DNA of 64,000 bases from an uncultured Oscillospiraceae bacterium. GTDB taxonomy: Bacteria > Bacillota > Clostridia > Oscillospirales > Acutalibacteraceae. The DNA lies in assembly GCA_900547445.1 (NCBI GenBank), contig URGJ01000003.1, positions 42,816-106,815 on the forward strand, given 5' to 3'. This document shows, one piece after another, positions 33,891-42,798 of the stretch; position 1 is the stretch's first letter; each line of letters opens with the position of its first letter. A model generated the notes under the pieces. That model was not told the DNA's origin. It saw only the letters and a list, made by a program, of their open reading frames with translations, and did not search any database. The position numbers and the translations under genes are program-made.

Positions 33891-34439
33891 TTAGTCAAAC
33901 ACCTTATTCGGGTTATTCTTGGTCTGAACCGCGTCGGCGCAGATATCAAAGGTGAGGGTTTGGTTCTGCGCGCTGTTGCCCGCTTCCTCGGGGAAGTGGA
34001 AATAAACGGTTAATTCCCGCCGTTCGCCGATTTTTAAAACATCGTCCGACGCCGCAACGGCATTACGCTTTAAATTTTCCGCCGTGCCTTGATAGAGCGT
34101 TTTTTCTCCGTCCTTAACGGTGATTTGAAGCACGTCGGCAAGACCGCCGTTTACATTATCAAAATACAGCTTGTAATAAACGTCGCAGGTGCTTTGGTTT
34201 TCAATAAAGAAGTCCTTTTTAACCGTCATACCGGGTTCAAACAGAAATTCGTGTTCCTCTATAACCGGATTGCCGTCGTTCAGGTTTATTTTGACCATAC
34301 CCGTGGAAAAAAAGCTGTTTTCAACCGCAATCATCTCCCCCACGAGGGCGAAGGTGGTAATGCAAAGACAGACGGCTAAAACTATCGCTGTGATAATGCC
34401 CCTTGTAAGCTTTTTCTCGGCTTCGCTTCTATTTGTCAC
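33891..34439 (-). CDS. TasA/camelysin-like exported protein
   Basis: A 182-residue protein with a basic N-terminus, a hydrophobic signal helix (ITAIVLAVCLCITTFALVG), then a beta-sandwich-like domain: 'EFLFEPGMTVKKDFFIENQ', 'VYYKLYFDNVNGGL', 'LTVYFHFPEEAGNSAQNQ'. This pattern (PG.. strand, N-x-s-t-c-d-v-y-y-k) is that of TasA/CalY-type fibre proteins cut by SipW. GTG start overlapping the upstream stop, with GGAGG. Likely a fibre or matrix subunit; the assignment to TasA is by pattern and context. Confidence 0.65.
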   Translation of the reverse strand: MTNRSEAEKKLTRGIITAIVLAVCLCITTFALVGEMIAVENSFFSTGMVKINLNDGNPVIEEHEFLFEPGMTVKKDFFIENQSTCDVYYKLYFDNVNGGLADVLQITVKDGEKTLYQGTAENLKRNAVAASDDVLKIGERRELTVYFHFPEEAGNSAQNQTLTFDICADAVQTKNNPNKVFD

Positions 34440-35229
34440 CCTGATTTTCCTCCTTTTTAAGCTTCTTCCAAAGCAGAATAAGGATTAATAATGCGATGAC
34501 AACAAGGCAGAGCCAAAGTATAAGCTTTGTTTCGTCGCCTGTTTTCGGGGACTCCAGATTTTCGGTTTCCTCCACCCACCATTCAAAGTCTGCGATAAGG
34601 TCGATACTGTATAGGCTTTGGTATTCATTGCCGGCGCTTGTATCTAAATAAGCGGTGATTTCGTAATTTACCTCGCTTATCGTGCTTTTTTCGGTATTTA
34701 GCGCGTGGTTTATTGAATTGGGCATATCCTGCATAGGTCCGTCATAGAGTACCTCACCGCTGTAGGTCAGGACAATGCGGCAATAAAGCACCTCGGCAAG
34801 CTTTTCGTGACCCTGGCGGACATTTGCCCCGAAGCGGAGAACAACATCGCCCTTGTGGGAAACACGGATGCAGTAATAATTGGTTTTGCTGTCGCCGGGG
34901 AACATATTGGTGACCTTAAACGGCGTATTGTCACCCGTGACGCGGCTATGTAAATACAGGGCTTTTCTGCCGCTCACATAAGACGCACCCGATGAAGCGG
35001 ACGCGGAGGTCTGCCCACTGCTTTGTGAGCTCTCAGGAGCAGAAGAAACATCTGAATTCTCCTTTTCGGGAGTAATAATATTGTCCGACACCGTAACAGA
35101 AGCAGGCTTTGAAGGGTTGAAGCGCTTGAAAATCAATATACAGACAAGTGAAGTAAGGCTGATAACAAGCAGAACTGAAAGCGTAATTATCAAGACCTTT
35201 AACGTTTTTTTATTTTTTCCTTGCTTCAA
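34429..35229 (-). CDS. putative sortase-anchored surface protein
   Basis: About 266 residues: an N-terminal helix (LKVLIITLSVLLVISLTSLV), a Ser/Ala-rich linker (about residues 45-85), a globular domain, then SPKTGDETKL, a hydrophobic helix and a KKLKKEE tail. The end has the layout of a sortase signal with SPKTG in place of LPXTG. I favour the TTG at 35229 (GGGGGCGG eight bases upstream); ATG at 35271 or 35256 has no ribosome site. First gene of the SipW cluster. No sortase is in the window. Confidence 0.65.
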   Translation of the reverse strand: MKQGKNKKTLKVLIITLSVLLVISLTSLVCILIFKRFNPSKPASVTVSDNIITPEKENSDVSSAPESSQSSGQTSASASSGASYVSGRKALYLHSRVTGDNTPFKVTNMFPGDSKTNYYCIRVSHKGDVVLRFGANVRQGHEKLAEVLYCRIVLTYSGEVLYDGPMQDMPNSINHALNTEKSTISEVNYEITAYLDTSAGNEYQSLYSIDLIADFEWWVEETENLESPKTGDETKLILWLCLVVIALLILILLWKKLKKEENQGDK

Positions 35230-35637
35230 TACAGCCGCCCCCTTTTTAAAAACCATATACTTAATATGCATTATGTAATTAAAAGAAAATTAACTGATTA
35301 TATATATTAAATATCATCACAGCCTTATGCTTATTTCAATATGTATTTGAAAAAAAGTGTAATTTATGGCAAAAAAAGGGAAATAGACAAAGTTAGCTAA
35401 GCCTTCTTACTTGATTTTGTAAAAAAAGCTTAGCTTTTTGTATCTTCGTCTCTTTACTTTGGCACGGAGAATATTCTCCGAGAGTAAAAATGCGGCTTCA
35501 CTTTGCTTTACCGCACTTTTTGGGGCTGTTTTTGTTGGCATGTGTGTCATCATTTCTTTATTTTTTACTTGTCTTTTATTTTCCGCACTTGTCCACTTTT
35601 TTAATATACATCCAGTCCCAAATGCTTTACCGGCATA

Positions 35638-35668
35638 ACAAAAAAGAGCAGGATAACCCCTGCTCATA
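35638..35668 (-). terminator. terminator downstream of tRNA-Leu pseudogene
   Basis: On minus GAGCAGG and CCTGCTC form a stem followed by TTTTTTG. It would end a transcript coming from the tRNA pseudogene. Confidence 0.7.
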
Positions 35669-35747
35669 CATACAAAGAGGTGCAAAATAGGCAAAAAGAA
35701 ATCGAGTGTCCTCACCCAACTCTCAGGTTGGTTATGAACACTCGATA

Positions 35748-35820
35748 TGTTGCGGATAACCGGACTTTGAACCTGCACCGAGTTGCCCCGACTAGAACCT
35801 GATGGTAACGCCACCTCGGT
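35748..35820 (-). pseudogene. decayed tRNA-Leu (CAG-like)
   Basis: The 3' half is clear on minus: anticodon region CATCAGGTTCTAG, variable arm TCGGGGCAACTCGGTG, T-arm CAGGTTCAAAGTCC with an extra A, acceptor TTATCCGC and discriminator A, then ACA where CCA would be. The 5' acceptor strand GCGGATA is absent and the D-arm is broken. It cannot fold as a tRNA, so it is a pseudogene or recombination remnant. Confidence 0.5.
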
Positions 35821-35966
35821 GAAAGGTTAAAGTATAGACAAAACAATCAATTCAAACTTCGTTTTGTTGCGTTCCGAACAAAATTCGCATAAAATTCCGC
35901 CTTCACAGACTTCATCAATGAGCGAATTTGATAATATTCTACCTATGCAACTATTGATAAAAAATC

Positions 35967-36989
35967 TTATTTTAGCGAGATTCCATCATTTTCTCCGAGC
36001 TTATTATGTTTAAGCATAAAATTATAAAGCTCGTCAACAGTTGTAAATGCAAGTGCCGTATATGTATCGGCGGCACCGTAATAAACAGCAATTCTTCCTG
36101 TTTTTGCATCGGCAAGCGTGGCGCACGGAAAACAAACATTTGGTACAAATCCGTCAGTTTCATAGCTTTCCTGCGGTGTTAGTATGTAATCTTCTGTTCT
36201 AAGCAACACTTTTGAAGGGTTTTTTATATCAAGAAGTGCCGCACCAATGCTATATACATATCCATTGCAGTTTGTAATAACACCGTGGTAAAGCATAATC
36301 CAGCCCTTATCCGTTTCAATCGGAGCGGGACCTGCGCCGATTTTGGTCTCCTGCCACCAATTAAGACCAGATTTCATAACAAGCCTGTGATTTCCCCAAT
36401 ATTTAAGGTCGGGACTTTCACTCAAAAATATATCACCGAACGGTGTATGTCCGCTGTCACTCGGTCTGCTCAACATAAGGTATTTGTTGTTTACCTTTCT
36501 CGGAAACAGCACGCCGTTACGATTAAAGGGAATAAACGGATTTTCAAGCCTTATAAAGGTTTTAAAATCCTCTGTATATCCAAGTCCGATTGTCGGGCAT
36601 CCCGCAAAGTCCACACACCAAATTATGTAGTATTTACCGTCCAGCTCGACAAGGCGCGGGTCATACGAATGTATAGCGTGATTATACGGATTGCCGTCCT
36701 CATCTATCCATGAAATCGGTTTATCCTCGAAATTCCAGCTTATTCCGTCTTTGCTGTACCCTACATGAAGACTTGGGTTAATATGCTTTGAATCTGCCCT
36801 GAATATTCCTACAAATCCATCCTTATACGGAAGCACTGCACTATTGAATATGCGAGCGGTGCTCGGTGTGGGGTTCCAACCGACAATCGGGTTTTTCGTA
36901 TATCTCCAGACAGGTAAACCGTCGGCATTTTCCGTTCTTTCCTGCCAAGGTATATTCGGAATGTCTTTCCCTATTATTTTTATACTCAT
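35967..36989 (-). CDS. GH130 glycoside phosphorylase
   Basis: Beta-mannoside-type phosphorylase family: phosphate attacks a beta-mannosyl linkage and releases mannose 1-phosphate. 340 residues with a five-bladed propeller pattern. Visible: PSTARIFNSAVLPYKDGFVG near 42, HSYDPRLVELDGKYYI with the catalytic Asp, and NGVLFPRKVNNKYLMLSRPSD. Cytoplasmic, with no signal peptide. It overlaps the stop of the CBM protein by ATGA, so it was co-transcribed with that surface protein; loss of the upstream part may have removed its promoter. Substrate within GH130 cannot be fixed here. Confidence 0.88.
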   Translation of the reverse strand: MSIKIIGKDIPNIPWQERTENADGLPVWRYTKNPIVGWNPTPSTARIFNSAVLPYKDGFVGIFRADSKHINPSLHVGYSKDGISWNFEDKPISWIDEDGNPYNHAIHSYDPRLVELDGKYYIIWCVDFAGCPTIGLGYTEDFKTFIRLENPFIPFNRNGVLFPRKVNNKYLMLSRPSDSGHTPFGDIFLSESPDLKYWGNHRLVMKSGLNWWQETKIGAGPAPIETDKGWIMLYHGVITNCNGYVYSIGAALLDIKNPSKVLLRTEDYILTPQESYETDGFVPNVCFPCATLADAKTGRIAVYYGAADTYTALAFTTVDELYNFMLKHNKLGENDGISLK

Positions 36990-39900
36990 AATTTTTTCCT
37001 TTTTCTCCTTACATGGTAAATAATCACTACTGCGGCGACAATTGCTGCTGAGCTGATTGCAATTATGATTATTGCAAGAATGTTTATATTTGTGCCGATT
37101 GCGTCCGATAAGCCGTATGTAGGTATATCCATATAAACGCCATTTACCGTTTCAAAGAACCTTATATCGTTATATAAAACGCTTCCGCCCGCATCAAAAA
37201 AGCTTATACCCATCTGCTCATTATCACCGCTGTTAAAGGTGAATGCTAAATTCTTCCACTTATCTTCAGCATTGCCTGCCTCAACATCAATAACCGACAC
37301 ATATCCATCATGTTTCTTTTCAAATAAGCTGAAGCTGCTTTCACTGTCTTCATTGCAGCGATACATAACCGAAACAGTATATTCAGTGTTCTTTTTCACA
37401 TCTACCCACTTTATATAACGGTTATATGTAGGAGAATCGCCGGAATTTACCGCAAGAACCTTACCTGCTTTATCCCCTTCACTGTCAATAATGTTGAAAA
37501 ATCTCTTATATCCCATACCAGTTTCCCAATATGAACGGTCATTGCTTTCAAAATCAAAGCATTTTATAAGGTTATGTGAGTCTAAACATCCTATATTTTT
37601 CGGATCGTAATCTATCAATTCCGCAGTACCGCTCGTATCCCCGTAAGAATATTTTTTTGCATCGCTTTTTCTGCAAAGTACAAGCTCGTCGAAATAAGCC
37701 TCAGCCTTTATACCCTTAATTGTTATGCCTATTTTATTTTGATTTCCGCTATTAAATTCAAAGCCGGATATATGCCATTCATTATCAAGGGCAGGCGGAT
37801 TGAGATAATAAGTTTTGCCGTTCTTATCTGTGATGTAATCGCTCAAAATTCCATCTGATATTCCGAAAGAGATATCTCCGCAATTCGACGCCGAAAAGTA
37901 CGGTGCTTTCACCTTTAAGGAAAATACATAATCTGTATTCTTTTCTACATCCATCCAAAGAATTGAAGTTAATTCTTCAGTTGATTTATTTTTAAAATGT
38001 AATCCGTGATTTCCCGATGAAGCCACATCACATATTGTAGCAAAGCTTCCGTTGATAAAGGATGCGGATTTCCCTGAAATCCCCTTTTCAAAATCTGCAT
38101 TTTCCGCAAGGTTGACCCCGCCGTCTTTTAGCACCCAAAGGCGTGATTTTGTCTCTGTAACTACCGCAGTCGGCAATGTTGTTCCTTTTACAGTTGTGGC
38201 AAATTCAAGCTGATCAACATAAAGCTTTCCGCCTATGTTTTGCGTCAATTTGAGGCTTATGAAATCATTTTCTCCCGTATCGACAGACAAAATGTATCTT
38301 TGCCAGTTGCCTGTGCCGCTAATACTTTTTGACTTAATTATTTTATTTTCATCACTTAATCCTATAAGAGCGACATCTGCCCCGGTATCGGTTACAAATC
38401 CCCAAAAGAACACATAGTAGCGTGTATTTTTCTGAACCTTCATAATATAGTCCGCCGAGCTTATACTGTCCGAACCGTCCAATAACATCGAACTGTTGCC
38501 CTTATGAGCCTTTCGGCTGAGTTTTACCGGCGTTGTTTCGATTTTATATATTCCCGAAGCGTCAGCTGAACTCATATTGATGTTTTTCCAATCGGCAACC
38601 GAGCTTTCAAAGTCTCCGTCTTTCAAATAATCGTACAAAGGCTGAACGCGCAAATCATCAAAATATGTTGTTACGCCATCATCTGTGCTTATATTAAGCC
38701 AAACAATTGTATTATTTCCGGTATTAAATTTAAGCGACACCTCTTGCCATTCTTTTGACGAGGATACCTTTTGTCTGATAAGCTTAACAGCCGAGCTTAC
38801 CGAAGATGTTTTTCCGCTTTCTATCTGTGAAGCAGTAACATATGCCGAACCGTCGGTTTTAACCCAACCGTGCCACAAATATTCGGTATTCGGTTTAACA
38901 TTTATAAACGCTGAATACGCATTGTAGCCGCTAACCTTAAGAGCGGCATTTCCCGAGTTTACATTCTCCTTATTTCCGCTTGTCATAGCATTAACAATAC
39001 TGCCGCTCACATTATAATCCTTTACCCATCCATCGGTATTTCCGGTTTCGAAATCGCCATTTTCAAGTCTTTGAGTATTAGCTTGTAATGACAATGTGTA
39101 AACCAATCCACTTGAATTCTTTGGTGCCGAAAAATATAAAATTACTTCATCATCGGCATCTGTTTGAAATTCGGCAGTATACCAGTTTTTGGATTTATCT
39201 GTGCTTGTATTAAGTGTAACATAATCATATGTGGCGTCTTTATTGCATATTTTAAGCGTAAAGGGTACGCCGTCGGTCATAGTTCTCATGCGTGTAACAA
39301 GGGTATATGCCGTATTTGGCTTAACCTTCAATTTTATTCCGGACTCAAGAGCCGTTCCGCCGTTTGCATTAAACCTTATTCCCGCCAATTTACCGGAATC
39401 TACATATCTGCAAACAATGCCGTTATTTGAAATATTGGCAGAGCCATCTTCTAAGGCAAAATCGGTATTTGTAAATATGTTTGAGGATGTTTTCTCATTA
39501 AATACTCCGGTATCCTTGTACAGGTTTTCATCCTCAAAACTGAAATAATGATTTGTTTTATTCTCCGGCTCCGGTTCATTGTAAACAGCAATTTTGATAT
39601 CATCAAAAAATGCCGTTTTACCCTCGTCTACCGCAAGCTGCAGCCACACCTTTGTAACAGAACCCGAATTGAATCTGAAAACAACCTTTTTATATTCATC
39701 GACTGCTGTTGCGGTTTTTTGAACAATAGTTTTCATTTTTGACGGAGTTGTTTTGTCCGTAAGCGCTTTAAGGCGTATATATGAATTGCTGTTGCCCTTT
39801 ACATATGCGGAGATTTCATAATCGGTATTCTTTTTAAGCGTAATATATGTGATGTATTCTGAATATCCGCTTATTTTAAGCGCATATTCCCCGCTGTTCA

Positions 39901-40216
39901 CTTCGGGACTTTTTGCAACGGTTGATGCCTTTGTATACATTTGCACCCAACCGTCGGCACTGCCGGATTCAAACGAACCGTTTTGTATAACATCTGAATC
40001 CTCTGTAAGGGCGATGTTATATATTATACCGTCCCCGCTATTTTCCATCTCGATATAAAGCTTTATAAATTCTTCTTTGCCTGTTTTAAAGCTATAAGTA
40101 TAAATATTCTTATCGGATGTATTTGCCGAAACCATAGCCGAGACTTCGTTGTCAAGGGTTGAAACCGTATATACCGACAGTTCCTTTTTATTAGATGATT
40201 TCATTCTGACATTCAA
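36986..40216 (-). CDS. CBM-rich surface protein, 5'-truncated
   Basis: 1076 codons. At least five repeated carbohydrate-binding-like modules, each opening with a NGSFESG / NGDFETG / DGDFESS / NADFEKG motif and containing VKKNTDYEISAYVKG-like strands. It ends with a membrane helix (NILAIIIIAISSAAIVAAVV) and basic tail. There is no signal peptide. The frame is open before the first Met and starts in the middle of a module (NTNYTLNVRMK aligns to NTAYTLVTRMR), right beside the group II intron remnant, and no ribosome site is present. So the gene lost its N-terminal part by recombination and is probably not expressed as a secreted protein. Confidence 0.8.
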   Translation of the reverse strand: MNVRMKSSNKKELSVYTVSTLDNEVSAMVSANTSDKNIYTYSFKTGKEEFIKLYIEMENSGDGIIYNIALTEDSDVIQNGSFESGSADGWVQMYTKASTVAKSPEVNSGEYALKISGYSEYITYITLKKNTDYEISAYVKGNSNSYIRLKALTDKTTPSKMKTIVQKTATAVDEYKKVVFRFNSGSVTKVWLQLAVDEGKTAFFDDIKIAVYNEPEPENKTNHYFSFEDENLYKDTGVFNEKTSSNIFTNTDFALEDGSANISNNGIVCRYVDSGKLAGIRFNANGGTALESGIKLKVKPNTAYTLVTRMRTMTDGVPFTLKICNKDATYDYVTLNTSTDKSKNWYTAEFQTDADDEVILYFSAPKNSSGLVYTLSLQANTQRLENGDFETGNTDGWVKDYNVSGSIVNAMTSGNKENVNSGNAALKVSGYNAYSAFINVKPNTEYLWHGWVKTDGSAYVTASQIESGKTSSVSSAVKLIRQKVSSSKEWQEVSLKFNTGNNTIVWLNISTDDGVTTYFDDLRVQPLYDYLKDGDFESSVADWKNINMSSADASGIYKIETTPVKLSRKAHKGNSSMLLDGSDSISSADYIMKVQKNTRYYVFFWGFVTDTGADVALIGLSDENKIIKSKSISGTGNWQRYILSVDTGENDFISLKLTQNIGGKLYVDQLEFATTVKGTTLPTAVVTETKSRLWVLKDGGVNLAENADFEKGISGKSASFINGSFATICDVASSGNHGLHFKNKSTEELTSILWMDVEKNTDYVFSLKVKAPYFSASNCGDISFGISDGILSDYITDKNGKTYYLNPPALDNEWHISGFEFNSGNQNKIGITIKGIKAEAYFDELVLCRKSDAKKYSYGDTSGTAELIDYDPKNIGCLDSHNLIKCFDFESNDRSYWETGMGYKRFFNIIDSEGDKAGKVLAVNSGDSPTYNRYIKWVDVKKNTEYTVSVMYRCNEDSESSFSLFEKKHDGYVSVIDVEAGNAEDKWKNLAFTFNSGDNEQMGISFFDAGGSVLYNDIRFFETVNGVYMDIPTYGLSDAIGTNINILAIIIIAISSAAIVAAVVIIYHVRRKRKKL

Positions 40217-40229
40217 AGTATAATTCGTG

Positions 40230-40741
40230 TTAAGCCTGCCATTCGGGCATACCCAATTTCTTCAGATTTTCCACCCTTGTTTTCGGCTTCTTCCATTGTT
40301 TCCAGATATACATCCGTATTCTTCTTCGCAACCACTCGTTCCATTGCTTCATAAGCGTGTCCATTTCCGCTATTCCGTAATAACCGAGCCATCCTCGCAT
40401 AAATGCCTTTATGTTGTTTAACACGGTATCGAGCTTTCTGCCCTGACTACGGGAAGTTAGCTTTCGCAGTTTATCCTTGGATTTCTTCTTCGACTTTGCG
40501 TGAACTCGGATATATGCACCCTTTCTGTTCCTTCCCATCGCAAAGCCGAGAAACCGAAATTTCGGGTTGAATACACGCTTACCGCTCGGCTCTTCTCCGT
40601 ATTGACCTTGAGCTTTAATTTCTTCTCAAGATACGCCGTACTTGTTCCGAGCAATCTTTCTGCCGCACGCACACTCTTTGCTAAAAGAAGTATATCGTCT
40701 GCGTAGGCTTTGCCCGCAGAGACACTTTTAAGTATCCGCAT
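40230..40741 (-). pseudogene. ltrA: group II intron reverse transcriptase/maturase remnant
   Basis: Two pieces in different frames. 40741-40560 starts at the RT catalytic box (AYADDILLLAKS) and reads to TEKSRAVSVYSTRNFGFSALR. 40538-40230 holds the maturase domain X (NIKAFMRGWLGYYGIAEMDTL, WLRRRIRMYIWKQWKKP). The first half of the RT (domains 0-4) is deleted and a frameshift separates the pieces. Not functional. Confidence 0.85.
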
Positions 40742-40856
40742 CCGACTTCTTTCAGACTCCGTCTCATGGCGGACGCCCTTGTCTTCGGCTAACAGTTCCT
40801 ACTGCCAAGCCTGTGGCGGACTTTCACCGCCAAGTTATTACGCGTGCCGATCACAC
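40230..40856 (-). mobile_element. deleted group IIC intron
   Basis: On minus the intron begins GTGTGATCGGCACGCG at 40856, with domain I pieces GGTGAAAGTCCGCC, GGCAGTAGGAACTGTTAGCC and AAGGGCGTCCGCC. It then jumps straight into the RT YADD box. Domains V and VI are missing at the 3' end. The 5' splice site lies right after a terminator stem and its T-run, the target rule of bacterial class C introns. Confidence 0.8.
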
Positions 40857-40898
40857 TAAAAAAAGACGAATTACAGATAAAAAATCTGCATTTCGTCT
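40857..40898 (-). terminator. terminator of the ABC operon and intron target
   Basis: AGACGAAATGCAGAT and ATCTGTAATTCGTCT form a long stem on minus, followed by TTTTTTTA and then the intron 5' end. Confidence 0.85.
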
Positions 40899-40989
40899 AA
40901 AAAAGCAAATAATTCACAGTGGGCTGGATGTTAAAACAGGTGACAGTACCCTGTTTTATCCAAAGCTGTCGCACTCCCTATTTTTTATT

Positions 40990-41886
40990 TTATACCTTTT
41001 TACCCCGAATAACATTCATTGCTATATAAATGCCAATCAAAGCTACTACAGAGCCGCCTAAAATTAAATACATAACAGGCAATCCAACCTTATTTCCGAA
41101 GAAATACAGATTGCAGTCAACGCTGTCCTTGATTGCCTCGGTAACCTCGCTCGGAAAGCCTATGCTCTTCATTTCCTCAAATACTCCGTGCAGGGCGTGA
41201 TTTCTTATAAGCGAGGTGCCGTATGTACCGGGCAGAAAGGATAAAACCCTTTGGAGTCCCATACCGAACTGAGAAATCGGCATATATGCGCCGCAGATAA
41301 AGCCGTAGGCGGAGCTTACAATAGTACCCACCGCGGAAATCTGACCCTGCGTTGACAAAAAGAAATTTATTATGCTCGAAAGCGCCGTGCCGAAAAGGAC
41401 AAGTAAAATCACGTCGGCAAAAAGCAGGATAACGTCGACCGCGCTCATATACCAGCCGACCGCGGCAATATATAAAAGGCAGATACCCGTTGCAACAAAG
41501 CAGATTATTAAGGTTGAAGCAAGGGTCGCTAAATAATAGCTTACAGCAAGGGCGGAGGGCTTTACGGGCGAGGTTTTAAAATCCTTTGCAACCCCCGTCA
41601 CCTTATCCTGCACCATAAGCATATTTGAGCAAAACGCCACGGTAACGCAGGAAACAGCAAGTATCGAGGAGATAAGCTGACCGCCGACGCAGCCGCTTAT
41701 CAGGCTTTCGGAGACCTCTATTGCACCCGCTAAGGAATCGTGGAAAATATCGGTATACACATTTGAAAGAAAGGTCGCGTAAAGCACCAAAAGGATAACA
41801 GGAGTAATAAGCGAGGTAAAAAACATCGCCTTATCCTTAAAAAACAGCTTAATATTTCTTTTTATAAGCATTTTAACACTACTCAT
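40990..41886 (-). CDS. ABC-2 type transporter permease
   Basis: A 298-residue permease with about six membrane helices. N-terminal NIKLFFKDKAMFFTSLITPVI and the middle FKTSPVKPSALAVSYYLATL are characteristic of the drug/antibiotic exporter family (DrrB/NatB-like). It overlaps the ATPase gene by ATGA. With the TetR gene it makes a three-gene exporter unit. Substrate unknown. Confidence 0.9.
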   Translation of the reverse strand: MSSVKMLIKRNIKLFFKDKAMFFTSLITPVILLVLYATFLSNVYTDIFHDSLAGAIEVSESLISGCVGGQLISSILAVSCVTVAFCSNMLMVQDKVTGVAKDFKTSPVKPSALAVSYYLATLASTLIICFVATGICLLYIAAVGWYMSAVDVILLFADVILLVLFGTALSSIINFFLSTQGQISAVGTIVSSAYGFICGAYMPISQFGMGLQRVLSFLPGTYGTSLIRNHALHGVFEEMKSIGFPSEVTEAIKDSVDCNLYFFGNKVGLPVMYLILGGSVVALIGIYIAMNVIRGKKV

Positions 41887-42797
41887 TCATCATCGCCTCC
41901 GCTAAGCTTTTTACCTGTAACGGCAAGAAAAACATCATCCATTTTTCCCTTTGTAATCTCGTAATCGACAAACAGTTCGGGATTATTGCAAATAAGGCTT
42001 GTCGCCTCAGCAGTATTCTCCACCGAAATCCTAAAGCCGTCATGCACCCTCTCAAAGTCCCTTGAAAGCCTTGCGACCGTTTCCTTGTCCGTATTGTAAA
42101 TCGTAATAAAATCGCCGCTGTAGGTGTTTTTAAGCTCAAGCGGCGTTCCTTTTGCCGAGATTTTTCCGCTGTCTAAAATCACAACATAATCCGCCTCGGC
42201 AGCCTCCTCCATATAGTGGGTGGTAAGGAAAACCGTCATATTCCTTGTCTTTCTAAGACTGTCCACCACCGACCATAAAAGCCGCCTTGTCTGCGGGTCG
42301 AGACCGGTTGTCGGCTCGTCTAAAATAAGTATCTTTGGGCTGTTAAGCAACGCTCTCGCAATGTCTATTCTTCTGCGCTGACCGCCCGACAGCTTACCGA
42401 CCGTGCGTTTTAAAAGGTTCTTAAATTCGAGTAGCTCTGAAAGCTCTGAAAGCACCTTTTTAAACTCTGAGCCGCAGATTCCGTAAAGCGCGGCACGGCT
42501 TTCAAGATTGTCGTAAACCGTAAGCGATTTATCCAGCACCGAGCTTTGGAAGACAACACCAAGCTTGCTTTTTATCTCCTCAAGGCTTGTATCAAGATTA
42601 AGCCCGTCAATAACCACCGTGCCGCCGTCCTTTTTAAGAGAGCCGCACATAATGTTGATTGTAGTGGACTTTCCCGCCCCGTTTTCGCCGAGAAAGGCGA
42701 ACAGCTCCCCCTCTTTTACACAAAAGCTTAAATCCGAGACCGCCTTTACCTCACCGAAACTTTTATTTAAACCGTTTATTTCTATAATATTTTTCAT
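41883..42797 (-). CDS. ABC transporter ATP-binding protein
   Basis: 304-residue ATPase. Walker A GENGAGKSTT, Q-loop VFQSSV, signature LSGGQRRR, Walker B ILILDEPTTGLDPQ, H-loop LTTHYMEEA, and the C-terminal DrrA-like extension. The ATG at 42797 follows GGGGAGTGGTGAT, two bases after the TetR stop; the frame extends to 42821 but that lies inside the regulator gene. Pairs with the permease downstream. Confidence 0.94.
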   Translation of the reverse strand: MKNIIEINGLNKSFGEVKAVSDLSFCVKEGELFAFLGENGAGKSTTINIMCGSLKKDGGTVVIDGLNLDTSLEEIKSKLGVVFQSSVLDKSLTVYDNLESRAALYGICGSEFKKVLSELSELLEFKNLLKRTVGKLSGGQRRRIDIARALLNSPKILILDEPTTGLDPQTRRLLWSVVDSLRKTRNMTVFLTTHYMEEAAEADYVVILDSGKISAKGTPLELKNTYSGDFITIYNTDKETVARLSRDFERVHDGFRISVENTAEATSLICNNPELFVDYEITKGKMDDVFLAVTGKKLSGGDDE

Positions 42798-42798
42798 A

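Larger units (their letters stand above)
35230..35966. other. gap with tRNA pseudogene and terminator
   Basis: No convincing protein gene. It holds a tRNA-Leu pseudogene (35748-35820), a long hairpin around ATCGAGTGT/ACACTCGAT (35701-35745), and a terminator (35638-35668). A 135-codon frame crosses all of these and is best explained as chance. The stretch 35407-35550 could encode a short Lys/Arg-rich peptide, but no ribosome site is seen. Confidence 0.4.

Noticed and set aside
35407..35814. A 135-codon minus-strand frame
   Set aside because: It runs through the tRNA pseudogene, a long hairpin and a terminator, has no ribosome site, and is best seen as chance.
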